Assembly (NCBI RefSeq): GCF_020329485.1
Contig: NZ_JAGKJI010000012.1
Coordinates: 62,001 to 126,000 of the forward strand
Direction: 5' to 3'
DNA length: 64,000 nt
Origin: Bradyrhizobium cenepequi
Lineage (GTDB): Bacteria > Pseudomonadota > Alphaproteobacteria > Rhizobiales > Xanthobacteraceae
Every line of letters starts with the position of its first letter. Positions within the stretch are counted from its first letter, which is position 1. Under the pieces are notes generated by a model. It was not told the DNA's origin. It made no database searches and saw nothing but the letters and a program-made list of their open reading frames with translations. A program made the position numbers and the translations under genes. This document shows, in pieces, positions 1 to 8,102 of this stretch.

Positions 1-100
1 CACATTCTCTTCCGAGCGAAGAGACAATATGGACTGGCCGCGTCAGCCAAGCAACCCCAGGCAAATTGCGCAGCAGCCGTCTGCGTTTTCGCTCACCGTC

Positions 101-382
101 TCAGTTTGCTGAGACCAAATTCTGTCCAAAGCGAGCCGAAGCTGTATTGGCCATCGGGTCATTTGGGTCAGCGGCTTGCGCCGTCCGGTTCTCCATCATC
201 TCGACGGAATCCCTTGGGCGAATGCTCTTCATCATTGAAATCATGAAGGAGAGGTTGACCTCGTCGGGGCTCCCGCCGCTCACGCTGGCCCTTACCAATT
301 GCCGGAGGATGCCATCCATTGCTTCGCGATCGGTTGCCCCCAGCGCGTTCGCCATGGGAGGGGTTTTGTCCCTCCCCGACAA
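101..382 (-). pseudogene. Partial duplicate of the hypothetical gene at 3051-3713
   Basis: The frame encodes 93 residues. Its middle matches an internal stretch of the protein encoded at 3051-3713, including the shared segments ANALGATDREAM and LRQLVRASVSGGSPDEVNL. Before and after that core the two proteins have nothing in common. At DNA level the match is a 157-base direct repeat without indels. The reading frame therefore looks like a broken copy with borrowed ends, not an intact gene. A short expressed peptide cannot be excluded. The function of the parent family is unknown. Confidence 0.6.
200..356. repeat. Direct repeat, copy 1 (partner at 3417-3573)
   Basis: The two copies align base for base at a constant offset of 3217, with scattered substitutions only. 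Identity falls off sharply at both ends. In both copies the repeat lies within the same minus-strand coding frame, so it is a duplicated gene piece. No terminal inverted repeats or target-site duplications were noticed around it. Confidence 0.85.
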
Positions 383-393
383 ATCATCACTCG

Positions 394-846
394 TTACGCT
401 GCCTTTTTCAGGATTCCAAGTTGCTGGAGCGCCGTTGCTCCGTCGTCAAGACCGCTTTCCTCAACAATCTTGCCGTCTTTTACGCGGATAACCGTCGTTC
501 CCGTAAAATGCATCTTCTTACCGGATTTTGCTGGCAGCGAACCCGTGACGAAATCGTCGAAAGCAGGACCGGTATGTGTCCCGCCGCCTTCCCAGCGTCC
601 AACCACCAGATCACCCTCCGCTATGAGGTCTGCCGCACCCCAGAATTTGAGATCGGGGAATGCTTGCCGGAAGCCGGTGATGAATTTTTTCACTTCGTCG
701 CGACCGCGACGCGGTTTGTGCAGCGAATACTGAAGAAGCATATCCGGTGCAGCAAGTTCGTCGATGATATTGGGATTCCAGGGATTGCCCCAAAACCCTT
801 CGAACCAACGGGCAACGATCGCCTTGTTCTCCTCTTCCTTTGACAT
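394..846 (-). CDS. SnoaL-like polyketide cyclase / ester cyclase family protein
   Basis: The product is about 150 residues, the usual size of a single-domain NTF2-like (SnoaL) protein. It has the typical pattern of an N-terminal helix (NKAIVARWFEGFWG), a phenylalanine-rich middle (FRQAFPDLKF), then strands with VVGRWEGGGTHTG and a C-terminal KIVEESGLDD. Such proteins form a small alpha+beta barrel, and many are described only as predicted ester cyclases, so no substrate can be named. The start at MSKEEEN is preferred because GAGGA lies about nine bases upstream. An in-frame ATG three codons earlier sits directly against that GAGGA and is less likely. It stands alone in a decayed accessory region. 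Confidence 0.75.
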   Translation of the reverse strand: MSKEEENKAIVARWFEGFWGNPWNPNIIDELAAPDMLLQYSLHKPRRGRDEVKKFITGFRQAFPDLKFWGAADLIAEGDLVVGRWEGGGTHTGPAFDDFVTGSLPAKSGKKMHFTGTTVIRVKDGKIVEESGLDDGATALQQLGILKKAA

Positions 847-947
847 GATAGGCATTCCTCTACTTGATTTGCGTTGACTAAGGGGAAAAGCGCCGATCTT
901 TGATCCGAGCTTCACCGGTTGAAGTTGCGTTCGACCTGCCGGCCTTC

Positions 948-1763
948 TTAAGTCGCGTTGATCTGCTCGTCCGCGGCCTCACGACGGGGCCACACTGGGT
1001 TCCGCCCCGCATCCAGTGCCTTCTTACGTTGATCTCCCAGATCGCCTCCCGCGATCAGGATGTTTCTCGCCAGTTCGTCAGGCTGTGAGAAATAGGCCGA
1101 GTGGCTGGCGCCGATGCTCAACAGAAAGTCACAAGGGGTCGCCGTGTACATCCGCCGCTGAAACGGCGCCGAGATGGCTCGGTCTTGGCTGAGCTCTATG
1201 TATACCTTCGGCACGCTTCCGAAATTTGCGGATGTTGTGCGGATGGCGGTGTTAGTAGGACTGTTCGGTCCGCGTGGCTCCGGAGTAAGTAAGGTGTAGG
1301 CCAGAGCAACATCCTCGTCCGAACAATCATGATAGATTGACTCGCGATAAATCTCCGGACGGATCATGTCCCAACCTTCTTGCTCGTTGAAATCCACGTT
1401 GGGCCACAAGACTGAGTCAGGATCGGTCCAATCCAACAACCGAACTCCGTTTGGGAGCAGGACGGCGGCAAGATAGACGAGCGTGTGAATTTTCCTTGGA
1501 CGTGCCTCCACCGCCTGCGTAGCCTGGAGACCGGCTCGGCTATGCGCCACGATCACGACTGGCTCATCCTGTTCGTCGAGGACTTTTGTGATCGTGTCCA
1601 CATAGTCCTGCATGGTGATCTTTCCCGGCGATCGCCAATCTCGACCGTGGGCCGGCATGTCTGGTGCGATCACTCTGTGACCAGCCAATCGCAGACGTGG
1701 GATAATTTTGTACCAGCACCATGATCCGTGCCAAGATCCGTGTATGAGAACGTATGTACTCAT
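948..1763 (-). CDS. Alpha/beta hydrolase of the esterase / hydroxynitrile-lyase-like family
   Basis: The 271-residue product begins with the oxyanion-hole motif LIHGSWHGSWCW. The likely nucleophile is Ser75 in VAHSRAG, where an Ala replaces the first Gly of the canonical GHSxG elbow. The likely acid is Asp194 (ELSQDRAIS) and the likely base His221 (IGASHSAYFSQPDEL). This arrangement matches the plant methylesterase/hydroxynitrile-lyase branch and its bacterial esterase relatives. There is no signal peptide, so it is probably cytoplasmic. GGAGGA lies about ten bases before the ATG. The last forty residues are charged and unlike the fold, and may be a tail gained by readthrough. The substrate is not identifiable. 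Confidence 0.8.
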   Translation of the reverse strand: MSTYVLIHGSWHGSWCWYKIIPRLRLAGHRVIAPDMPAHGRDWRSPGKITMQDYVDTITKVLDEQDEPVVIVAHSRAGLQATQAVEARPRKIHTLVYLAAVLLPNGVRLLDWTDPDSVLWPNVDFNEQEGWDMIRPEIYRESIYHDCSDEDVALAYTLLTPEPRGPNSPTNTAIRTTSANFGSVPKVYIELSQDRAISAPFQRRMYTATPCDFLLSIGASHSAYFSQPDELARNILIAGGDLGDQRKKALDAGRNPVWPRREAADEQINAT

Positions 1764-1964
1764 TTAGTCAGTCCTCCATTTCGTTCGCTCTCATGTGTCC
1801 TCCATTTCACATCTCCGTCGCTAAAGTTCGGAAACGAGAGATGCCCGCTCCATGGTCACTGGGTTTGCCCGCGACCTCACATGTGGAGAACGAATGTTGG
1901 ATTTCCATGTTCCGATTGCGCGCGTTGGTTTCTCGAATTCAAAAGCAAGAAATAAGCCGCCGTT

Positions 1965-2423
1965 CTACTTGCGTCGCCGTGACCGCCTAATTTGCAGTCT
2001 GCTATTCGCGTAGGCCCTCGGTGTCATGCCAACGGTGGCCTTGAAGATGCGGTGGAAATGGAATCGGCTCATACCTGCGTGGCGCGCCAGCGCATCAAGT
2101 GATGGTGCGGAGTCGCTGCTTTCAATCAATTGGCGCGCGGCTTCGATAGCTGCGGCGTGTCTTGCGTTCGCCGACGGCCCATTCGGAGAGCATCGCTTGC
2201 ATGGACGATACCCGGCACGTTCCGCTGCCGCGCAGTCACCAAAGAAGCGCACGTTTTCCCTTCGCGGCAGCCGAGCACCGCAGCTAGGGAGGCAATAGAT
2301 TCCGGTAGTTAAAACGGCGCGCAGAAACAATCCATCGGCGCTACGATCACGCCGCAAGACTGCTCTCCAACGCTCATCGTCGGTCGAGAAGGGTGGCACG
2401 TCAAAACGTTTTTGATTGCCCAA
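1965..2423 (-). CDS. Truncated Ada-type protein: phosphotriester-methyl acceptor domain plus start of AraC-type HTH
   Basis: Residues 10-85 carry the Ada N-terminal zinc module with Cys44 and Cys48 (GIYCLPSC) and Cys75 and Cys78 (YRPCKRC). In Ada this module accepts methyl groups from DNA phosphotriesters and turns the protein into an activator. Residues 90-145 are an AraC-like helix-turn-helix (LARHAGMSRFHFHRIFK). The frame then ends abruptly at residue 152 with a basic run. The second half of the HTH pair and the O6-methylguanine methyltransferase domain of full-length Ada (about 350 residues) are missing, and I could not see them in the next 200 bases. Shorter AdaA-type proteins exist but normally complete the HTH, so this is probably a degraded gene. 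Confidence 0.75.
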   Translation of the reverse strand: MGNQKRFDVPPFSTDDERWRAVLRRDRSADGLFLRAVLTTGIYCLPSCGARLPRRENVRFFGDCAAAERAGYRPCKRCSPNGPSANARHAAAIEAARQLIESSDSAPSLDALARHAGMSRFHFHRIFKATVGMTPRAYANSRLQIRRSRRRK

Positions 2424-2487
2424 ACGATCAGACTAGCTTACCAAACTCGGCTCTATTGAAAAGTGCCAATTCCAAAAACGACTTAGA

Positions 2488-2622
2488 GCCAATGCGGATC
2501 ATGTGGAAGTTGCGCCGAGTGACGCAGGCATGCATCTCATCGGCTGGTTAGCATCCGGTACGGCGGATCACCTCGTTGCGGCTCGCGCTCGCGACTACGA
2601 TTGCTTCATCCGACCCTTGTCG
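2488..2622 (+). pseudogene. Remnant of the C-terminus of a MocR/PdxR-type (GntR-aminotransferase) regulator
   Basis: One frame reads VEVAPSDAGMHLIGWL followed by a segment ending CFIRPLS. This resembles the last part of the aminotransferase-like domain of MocR-family regulators, where a GMHLxGWL motif precedes a C-terminal PLS segment. There is no upstream wHTH or PLP-lysine region in frame, and the next downstream sequence does not continue the family. The call rests on one motif recognised by eye. The remaining sequence between 2424 and 2787 shows nothing else I can support. Confidence 0.4.
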
Positions 2623-2787
2623 TGGTCTACGTTGAGGACGGCACCTAGCGCCGATGACACCGGCCGTCCCGGCTGCGGCGGATGCCGAGACTGTCGCTAG
2701 ACTAAGTGCATCCGCGCGCTGGACAAAAAACATGTGCTGGCAATCTACAAGCGTATGCCGGTAAAAAACTGGCGAAAGTAGTTTCAT

Positions 2788-3054
2788 TCACTCCATCTCT
2801 TCCAGCAACCTCCGCGCTTCACCCAACAACGCCCGAATCTGCCTTCGCTCGCCGATCGCATCCCTGGTGAACAGGCCGTGCTTGCGCGCGTTCTGGTTTG
2901 ACATTGGCGCGCCGGATCCCTGTGCGCCGCCGTGCATGCGGCAGCGCTTCTTGCCGTGCACCGCCGGCGAGCGGCACGCGCCACTGGTGCGGGTTTTGGC
3001 GCCGCAACGCGGGCTCGCCAGCATCGGGGCGGTATTTCTGGTGTGATCGCTCAT
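2788..3054 (-). CDS. Small HGGxxGxGAP-type hypothetical protein
   Basis: The 88-residue protein has three parts: a Cys-containing N-terminal part (RCGAKTRTSGACRSPAV), a segment with Cys and His residues (KKRCRMHGGAQGSGAP), then NQNARKHGLFTRDA and a charged helical tail. This pattern is common in rhizobial and phage-derived small proteins, some loosely labelled as glucan biosynthesis proteins or terminase-like. The Cys/His spacing suggests a small zinc site, but that is inference. The ATG overlaps the stop of the upstream gene (3051-3713) by four bases, so the two are probably translationally coupled. Confidence 0.7.
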   Translation of the reverse strand: MSDHTRNTAPMLASPRCGAKTRTSGACRSPAVHGKKRCRMHGGAQGSGAPMSNQNARKHGLFTRDAIGERRQIRALLGEARRLLEEME

Positions 3055-3713
3055 GCCTGTGCTTCCCGCTTGGCGTTAGCGGAATCGGGGCCTCGCTTGG
3101 AGCCTGCGGCCTTCGACGCCTTCCGCGCTGCGGAGGCCCGGTTCTTGTCGGAAACGATCACGCTCGCATGCTGCGTGACGTTGCCGACGATGGCCTTGCC
3201 GCCGTCCTCCACCTTCACGTTCTGCACGGTGATGGCGGGCTCGCCATGGCTCCGGTAGCGGTTGAGCGCCTCGATCTGGGCGGGAAAGGTGCGCGCGAGC
3301 CTGCCCAATGCGCGCGCGGCGCTGTCGTGCTGGGCGAGGTCGTCGCTACTTGCGAGGTGATGGGCACATCGCATCGCCATCACATGAACCGAAACCATCT
3401 GCGCCACCAGCATGGCCTCGACGGAATCCCTTGGGCGAATGCTCTTCACCATCGAAATCATGAAGGACAGGTTGACCTCGTCGGGGCTCCCGCCGCTCAC
3501 GCTCGCCCTGACCAATTGCCGGAGGATGCCCTCCATCGCTTCGCGATCGGTTGCCCCCAGCGCGTTCGCCATGAGCTGTTCGCCGAGCTCCGGATCGGGA
3601 TGGTCGATGGAGAAGCCCTGTGATGAGAGCCTTATCCGCGGGGCTGCGGCAGCTTTGGTGGGGTCGGTTGCGGCGGTCGTCTTTGGCATAGCGAGGCTTG
3701 GGGCGGTGTTCAT
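3051..3713 (-). CDS. Conserved hypothetical protein, coupled to the small downstream gene
   Basis: A 220-residue protein without signal peptide or membrane segment. The N-terminus is rich in Ala, Thr and Lys and probably disordered. The middle (about residues 60-150) is helical and contains LRQLVRASVSGGSPDEVNL and the conserved HVMAMRCAHHLASSDDLAQ. The C-terminus is a basic Ala/Lys-rich tail. The start at MNTAPSL is chosen because GGGAG lies seven bases upstream; an earlier in-frame ATG lacks a ribosome site. I do not recognise the family. A 157-base piece of this gene is duplicated near base 200. The coupled pair recalls accessory or phage-like gene pairs in rhizobia, but no function is claimed. 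Confidence 0.65.
   Translation of the reverse strand: MNTAPSLAMPKTTAATDPTKAAAAPRIRLSSQGFSIDHPDPELGEQLMANALGATDREAMEGILRQLVRASVSGGSPDEVNLSFMISMVKSIRPRDSVEAMLVAQMVSVHVMAMRCAHHLASSDDLAQHDSAARALGRLARTFPAQIEALNRYRSHGEPAITVQNVKVEDGGKAIVGNVTQHASVIVSDKNRASAARKASKAAGSKRGPDSANAKREAQA
3417..3573. repeat. Direct repeat, copy 2 (partner at 200-356)
   Basis: This copy lies inside the intact gene at 3051-3713, so it is probably the source of the fragment near base 200. The copies differ by scattered substitutions, several silent in the shared frame, so the duplication is not very recent. Confidence 0.85.
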
Positions 3714-4294
3714 GTCGAGACTCCCTGGCACGCGCGCGGCAAGCGCGCGCGGTTCGGCCACGCGCGGGCCATCGTTCGCCGCGCGGCGCCGGTTGCAATT
3801 TCAGTTGTGAGTGAGGATTCCTGGACCGCAGTCGCAACCGACGCGCCCGCTATTGCGGACCGACGGGCGTTACAGGATTGCGGGATGATGAAGGAATGCC
3901 CCTGATTTGCCCGACGTGTCAAGTTGCTGTTCGCGCGCCCGGGGCCGCCTGCACCTTTGCATGGGGTTGTTTTCGATGTTTTGGGAGCGCGCACCTCCGA
4001 CGGGGAGTTCTCCAACGTCACCCGCAGGCAAAGGCACGGTGCGATACGCATCGGTAGCGGGTATCGAGTTGCAGCGGGATGCGTTCGATCCGGGTGCGCG
4101 GCACGTTCAGCGCAGCCGCGCGGCTGTTCAGGCTGAGCGGTCACCTGCGGACCAGGAAAGAGGTGAACTCTTGCAAAACCCATTGGCGTGCCCAATCTTG
4201 CGCGTCGAGACCGGGCAATGAACGCGCACTGAGCCGGGACCCCTTGCCGCGGGTCGGGGCGCGGCGTCGATTGGAGAGAGTGCCGAGAATTACG
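3714..4294. other. Gene-free stretch with a Bradyrhizobium-type repeat fragment
   Basis: No convincing gene is visible. GATTTGCCCGACG occurs at 3904-3916, followed by a segment containing GCATGGGGTTGTTTTCGATG. The same core recurs in the gap at 29.3-30.1 kb. I associate these sequences from memory with a dispersed non-coding repeat of Bradyrhizobium genomes. Several short frames here have no family resemblance. Confidence 0.5.
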
Positions 4295-4987
4295 ATGAGC
4301 CGGAAGAATCAGGTTCCACTAGGCGATCGCGTTGCTAAAGCAGCCGAAGAGGCACTTGCCGTCCGGCACTTTGTCAGCGCCACCGACATCCTCGTCGGGA
4401 TCGGGTGGCTTGATCCCGGAGCGGTCGAGCGCTGGCAGCGCGGGCAGGTCGATTGCCTGGAGGAAGTTGTCCAGGTCGATCCAGCGCGCATCTCGGAAGC
4501 CATGCAGCTATTCCAGTCCTGGGCGACCGCGAAAGAGCTGATCGCAAGCCCGACAGCCTATGTTGACCGCACACCGCAACGCCGGGAGCTGCGCTTCAGT
4601 CGAAGCGGAGATCCTGGGATCGAGACGTCATATCGGACACATTGGGTGTCGCCGGAACTCTCCGAGGCGAAGCGCGAACGCCTGGTGGAGAAGGCAAGCC
4701 GCGGCCCGGAACTGGTGGTCATCCAGCCATTGAACAGGGAGTGGACATGCCATCGGTGCGGCGGCACCGGCGATCTCCTGATGATGGAGGAGCCCGGCCC
4801 GGCGTGCCTGCACTGCGTTGGCCTCGATGATCTCGAATTTCTGCCGGCGGGGGATGCCCTGCTCACGCGGCGCGCGAAGGCGAACAGTACCGGATATGCC
4901 GTCGTCGTACGCTTCAGCAGAACTCGCCGCCGCTACGAACGGCAGGGCCTGCTGGTCGAGCCTCGCGCCCTTGCGGATGTGCGGTGA
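4295..4987 (+). CDS. DUF2293-like protein with zinc-ribbon cysteines, apparently C-terminally truncated
   Basis: The chosen start gives 230 residues; an earlier frame extension is poor in coding character. The central part carries WTCHRCGGTGDLL and CLHCVGLDDLEFLP, two CxxC pairs that probably bind zinc. These are followed by GDALLTRRAKA and RFSRTRRRYERQGLLVEP. This order matches what I remember of proteins ending in a DUF2293 domain, which continue for roughly a hundred more residues. Here the frame stops right after LLVEPRALADVR, and no continuation was seen in the other frames. The gene is probably shortened, though a genuine short form is possible. No biochemical role is known to me. Confidence 0.6.
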   Translation: MSRKNQVPLGDRVAKAAEEALAVRHFVSATDILVGIGWLDPGAVERWQRGQVDCLEEVVQVDPARISEAMQLFQSWATAKELIASPTAYVDRTPQRRELRFSRSGDPGIETSYRTHWVSPELSEAKRERLVEKASRGPELVVIQPLNREWTCHRCGGTGDLLMMEEPGPACLHCVGLDDLEFLPAGDALLTRRAKANSTGYAVVVRFSRTRRRYERQGLLVEPRALADVR

Positions 4988-5135
4988 TCGCGCACTGACG
5001 CTGGCTTGACCTGTGCGGCGAGGATGGCCGCTCGCGACAAAAGAAACGCCTGTCGGTTCAAGTGGTGCACGTCGTGCCAACGGAGAAGAGCCGGCCGATC
5101 GGGGAGACGACATCGCTGTCGCCAAGCGCGCTGCT

Positions 5136-6419
5136 TCACGGGTTGAACAATAGGTTGGGAAGAAAGAGCACAAGGTCAGGCAGTAACACCAATGCGAGGG
5201 TTACCAGCGCAACCGCCACGAAGAAGGCGATCGACTCGCGCGTGTACTCACCGATCGAGGTACGCAGAATCGAGCAGACTGCGTACATGGCGGCACCGAC
5301 CGGCGGTGTGAAGTTTCCGATCGTCGCCGCAATGATGAACACCAAGCCAAAGTGGACCGGATCCCCTCCGAGCTGCTCGATCAGCGGCAGGAATATCGGG
5401 GTCAACATGATGATCAGCACCGTGCTGTCGATCACGAATCCGGCGATCAGCAGGAAGACGACAATCAGGATCATCACCAGCTGCAGGTTCTCGGTCAGGC
5501 CGAGGATCGCTTGCGAGATCTGGTCTGCAACCTGCTCGTAAACGATCCCGTAGCTGATGATAGCAGACAGCGCGATAAGGAACATGACCGCGCCAATATC
5601 GGCGAGGCTTCCCTCCAGCGCATCGAGGAATGAGGCGCGGGTCAGCTTCCTGTGCAGTGCTACGCCGACCACGACGGCGTAGACGACAGCGAAAGCGCCG
5701 ATCTCGGAAGGCATGAAGACACCGGCGCGAAGCCCCACCAGGAGGAACACCGGGAAGAGCAGCGCCCAGATGCCGCCGCGCAGCGCACTTCCGACCTCCG
5801 CGAGAGAGGGCCGTTCCGTGCGTTCTAGCGGGTAGCCACGACGGCGCGCAGTGATCGCGACCGCGATGCCGAGCGCGATCCAGAGGAGCATGGCAGGCAC
5901 GAAGCCAGCGGCGAATAGCCGGCCGATCGAGACCTGGCCGATGGTGCCGTATAGGATCATGCCGATGCCGGGCGGAATTATTGGCGTCAGCAGCGATCCG
6001 AAGGATAGAACGCCCGCGGCGAATCCCTTGGACATGCCACGCTCGAGCATGGCGCTACCGAGCATGCGAGCCTGCATGGCTGCGTCCGCAATCGCGGATC
6101 CAGAGACGCCTCCCATCAGCGCCGCGAGCGCCAGCGAGACTTGCCCGAGCCCGCCGCGAAGTCGGCCTGTCATCACCGAGGCGAGCTTGAGGAGCTCCTC
6201 TGTGATGCCCGACTTGTTGAGGAAGTTTCCGGCGATGATAAAGAGCGGAACCGCGAGCAGCGCGAAATTCTGCGTCTGCGAAACCGTCACCTGCACGGGA
6301 ATCGTGAAGGGCAGCTCCGGGTTCTGCAAAAAAAAGAGTGTGCCAGAAATTCCGATCGCGAAGGCGACCGGCATACCCATGAGAACAAGGAGCGTGAAGC
6401 CGACGGCGACGAGGAGCAT
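5136..6419 (-). CDS. dctM: TRAP transporter large permease subunit, DctM family
   Basis: The 427-residue product is very hydrophobic throughout, with about a dozen predicted membrane segments. It contains family signatures such as LLAVPLFIIAGNFLNKSGI near residue 60, GGVSGSAIADAAMQ near 100, and the PPVGAAMYAVCSI region near 375. It is the ion-coupled transport subunit of a tripartite ATP-independent periplasmic transporter and works with the small permease and binding protein encoded just upstream. GGTGGATCC precedes the ATG. The substrate class is set by the binding protein and is not readable here. The length is normal for the family. Confidence 0.93.
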   Translation of the reverse strand: MLLVAVGFTLLVLMGMPVAFAIGISGTLFFLQNPELPFTIPVQVTVSQTQNFALLAVPLFIIAGNFLNKSGITEELLKLASVMTGRLRGGLGQVSLALAALMGGVSGSAIADAAMQARMLGSAMLERGMSKGFAAGVLSFGSLLTPIIPPGIGMILYGTIGQVSIGRLFAAGFVPAMLLWIALGIAVAITARRRGYPLERTERPSLAEVGSALRGGIWALLFPVFLLVGLRAGVFMPSEIGAFAVVYAVVVGVALHRKLTRASFLDALEGSLADIGAVMFLIALSAIISYGIVYEQVADQISQAILGLTENLQLVMILIVVFLLIAGFVIDSTVLIIMLTPIFLPLIEQLGGDPVHFGLVFIIAATIGNFTPPVGAAMYAVCSILRTSIGEYTRESIAFFVAVALVTLALVLLPDLVLFLPNLLFNP

Positions 6420-6434
6420 GGATCCACCCGCTTC

Positions 6435-6923
6435 TTAGGTCGTCGGCGCCGGGGCGATCGCGGACGTGCGACGGAGCTCCAGGGCTTTGATGATCGTCGT
6501 GATGAGCAGGAGCACTGCGCCGACCGGCAGGCTCATGGCGATCCAGGAATAGCTGACCTCCGGAATTCCCTGGAAGCTGCGCGCGCGGCTGACCCAGGAC
6601 AGCCGGAGCCCGGCCCAGATCACGTAAACCAGGAAGCCGCCGATGATCACGTAATTGATCCAGGTGATCGTGCGCCGCGCCTCGTCCGAGAGGCGCTCCG
6701 TCACGAGCCCGATCGCCATCAGGCCACCGTTCCGCCATGCGATGTCGGCGCAGAGAAAACAGGCCCACGCGAATAGACAGGTCGCGAGGTCGGTGGTCCA
6801 GTTGAGCGGCATATGGGCGAGCCGCGCCACGCCACCAAGGAAGATGAGAAGCACCATAGCGACCAGAAATGCACCGGCGACGATCGCCTCGGCGCGACAG
6901 AGCACGCGATAGGCATTCCTCAT
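6435..6923 (-). CDS. dctQ: TRAP transporter small permease subunit, DctQ family
   Basis: A 162-residue protein with four membrane segments, the standard DctQ topology. The WTTDLATCLFAWACFLCAD segment in the second helix is typical of the family. The start at MRNAYRVL is supported by GGGAGG seven bases upstream; a longer frame lacks a ribosome site. The gene sits between the genes for the binding protein (25-base gap) and the large permease (11-base gap), so the three form one operon. The subunit is required for assembly of the membrane complex. Confidence 0.9.
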   Translation of the reverse strand: MRNAYRVLCRAEAIVAGAFLVAMVLLIFLGGVARLAHMPLNWTTDLATCLFAWACFLCADIAWRNGGLMAIGLVTERLSDEARRTITWINYVIIGGFLVYVIWAGLRLSWVSRARSFQGIPEVSYSWIAMSLPVGAVLLLITTIIKALELRRTSAIAPAPTT

Positions 6924-6948
6924 CTTCAGGCCTCCCTGGGGTGCGCTG

Positions 6949-7941
6949 CTAGCGACCGATCTCGGCCTCAATGGCCTTTTTCACATCCATCAATCCGAGT
7001 TTTTCGTAAGCGCCGTTCCCTGCTTGCTTGAAGGCAGCAAGGTCGACGTCCTCGACGATTGTCATCCCGCGGCTCTTGAGCTGGTTCTTCACGTTGGTTT
7101 CGGAGGCGAGAATCTTCTCGGAGGTCTCGCGGCCGGCCTTTCTACATTCCTCGACCAGCACCGTCTGATATTCGGTCGGCAGGCTGTCGAAGAATTTCGA
7201 CCCGACCACCTGGAAGTTCACCAGCATGATGTGCTTGGTCTCGTTGGCGAATTTCAGCACCTCGTAGAAGCGGCCGCTGGGGATGTTGTTGTAGACGAGT
7301 TCAACGCCGTCGATGGCGCGCTGCTGCAGAGCTGGATACATGTCGCCGAAGGCCATCGCGGTCGGCGCCGCGCCCAGCGCACGGATCGATTCCTGCCAGA
7401 TCGGAGCAGGCGGCGTGCGGATACGCAGACCGGCCAGATCAGCCGGCTTCTTGACCGGCGTGTTCGTGAAGAAGTGGCGATAGCCCTGAACCCAGTCGAA
7501 GCATACGACCTTGAGACCGTGCTGCTTTGCGAGTTCGTCTGTTGCCTTGGTGATGGTTGGTGACTTGCCGAGCTTCTCGACATCGTCGAGCGAAGTCGCA
7601 AAATACGGGCCATTAACCACGGCGAGGCTTTTGACGTAATTACCGAGACGCGCCGCGTCGGTGTTCTGGCCGATCGCGGCGCCTTGCCGCATCTGCTCGA
7701 TGATGTCCTCCTCCACGCCGAGTTGCGCGGAGTGAAAGACCTGAATCTTGAGGCCGCCTTTCGTGCGTTGCTCGACGCGCTTGGCCCAGTCCTGGAAACC
7801 CCGATGGAAGGGCTCGTTGGGTCCAAGCACGTGGTTCAGGCGCAGCGTGAAAGTCTGCTGGGCATCGGCGGCGGGAGAGCTGGCGAACAACGCAGCCAGT
7901 GCGCCGCCAAGCACGGCGGACAGGTGAGCGAGCCTTCTCAT
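6949..7941 (-). CDS. dctP: TRAP transporter substrate-binding protein, DctP family
   Basis: A 330-residue periplasmic protein. Residues 1-27 form a signal peptide (basic MRRLAHLS, hydrophobic core, cleavage near ADAQQ). The mature part shows the DctP pattern: LRLNHVLGPNEPFHRG near the start, LRIRTPPAPIWQESIRALG near residue 165, and MAFGDMYPALQQRAIDGVE near 195. An Arg in the LRIRTP motif binds the carboxylate of the ligand in characterised members. GGAGGAG lies just before the chosen ATG. It is the first gene of the operon and faces the divergent GntR regulator, which probably controls it. The ligand is probably an organic or sugar acid; a specific one cannot be named. Confidence 0.92.
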   Translation of the reverse strand: MRRLAHLSAVLGGALAALFASSPAADAQQTFTLRLNHVLGPNEPFHRGFQDWAKRVEQRTKGGLKIQVFHSAQLGVEEDIIEQMRQGAAIGQNTDAARLGNYVKSLAVVNGPYFATSLDDVEKLGKSPTITKATDELAKQHGLKVVCFDWVQGYRHFFTNTPVKKPADLAGLRIRTPPAPIWQESIRALGAAPTAMAFGDMYPALQQRAIDGVELVYNNIPSGRFYEVLKFANETKHIMLVNFQVVGSKFFDSLPTEYQTVLVEECRKAGRETSEKILASETNVKNQLKSRGMTIVEDVDLAAFKQAGNGAYEKLGLMDVKKAIEAEIGR

Positions 7942-8021
7942 CGTCTCCTCCAATATGTTCTTGAATTGGGGCTTCATCGGCCCATTTTTCGCTCCTCCTG
8001 CCAAAGATGTTCAATGCATAC

Positions 8022-8036
8022 ATTGGCCAATATAAT
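8022..8036. promoter_or_regulatory. Candidate promoter/operator between the TRAP operon and its GntR regulator
   Basis: ATTGGCCAAT at 8022-8031 is a perfect 10-base palindrome, and TATAAT at 8031-8036 overlaps its end. It lies in the only gap (7942-8102) shared by the two divergent transcription units. GntR/FCD proteins usually bind short palindromes next to their own promoters. The link to this regulator is inferred from position alone. Confidence 0.4.
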
Positions 8037-8102
8037 CTACGCAGGGTCAGGACAAGTTGACAAGGCCGCCTTGCAGGGCCGCGCAGCGATGAGGGGAGAC
8101 CG

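Noticed and set aside
9..100. Possible insertion-element edge at the window start
   Set aside because: No terminal inverted repeat or duplicated target bases could be seen, and the sequence left of base 1 is unavailable.
5022..5144. Forty-codon frame with a CxxC motif after the DUF2293-like gene
   Set aside because: Too short, no clear ribosome site and no match to the missing C-terminal domain; probably chance.
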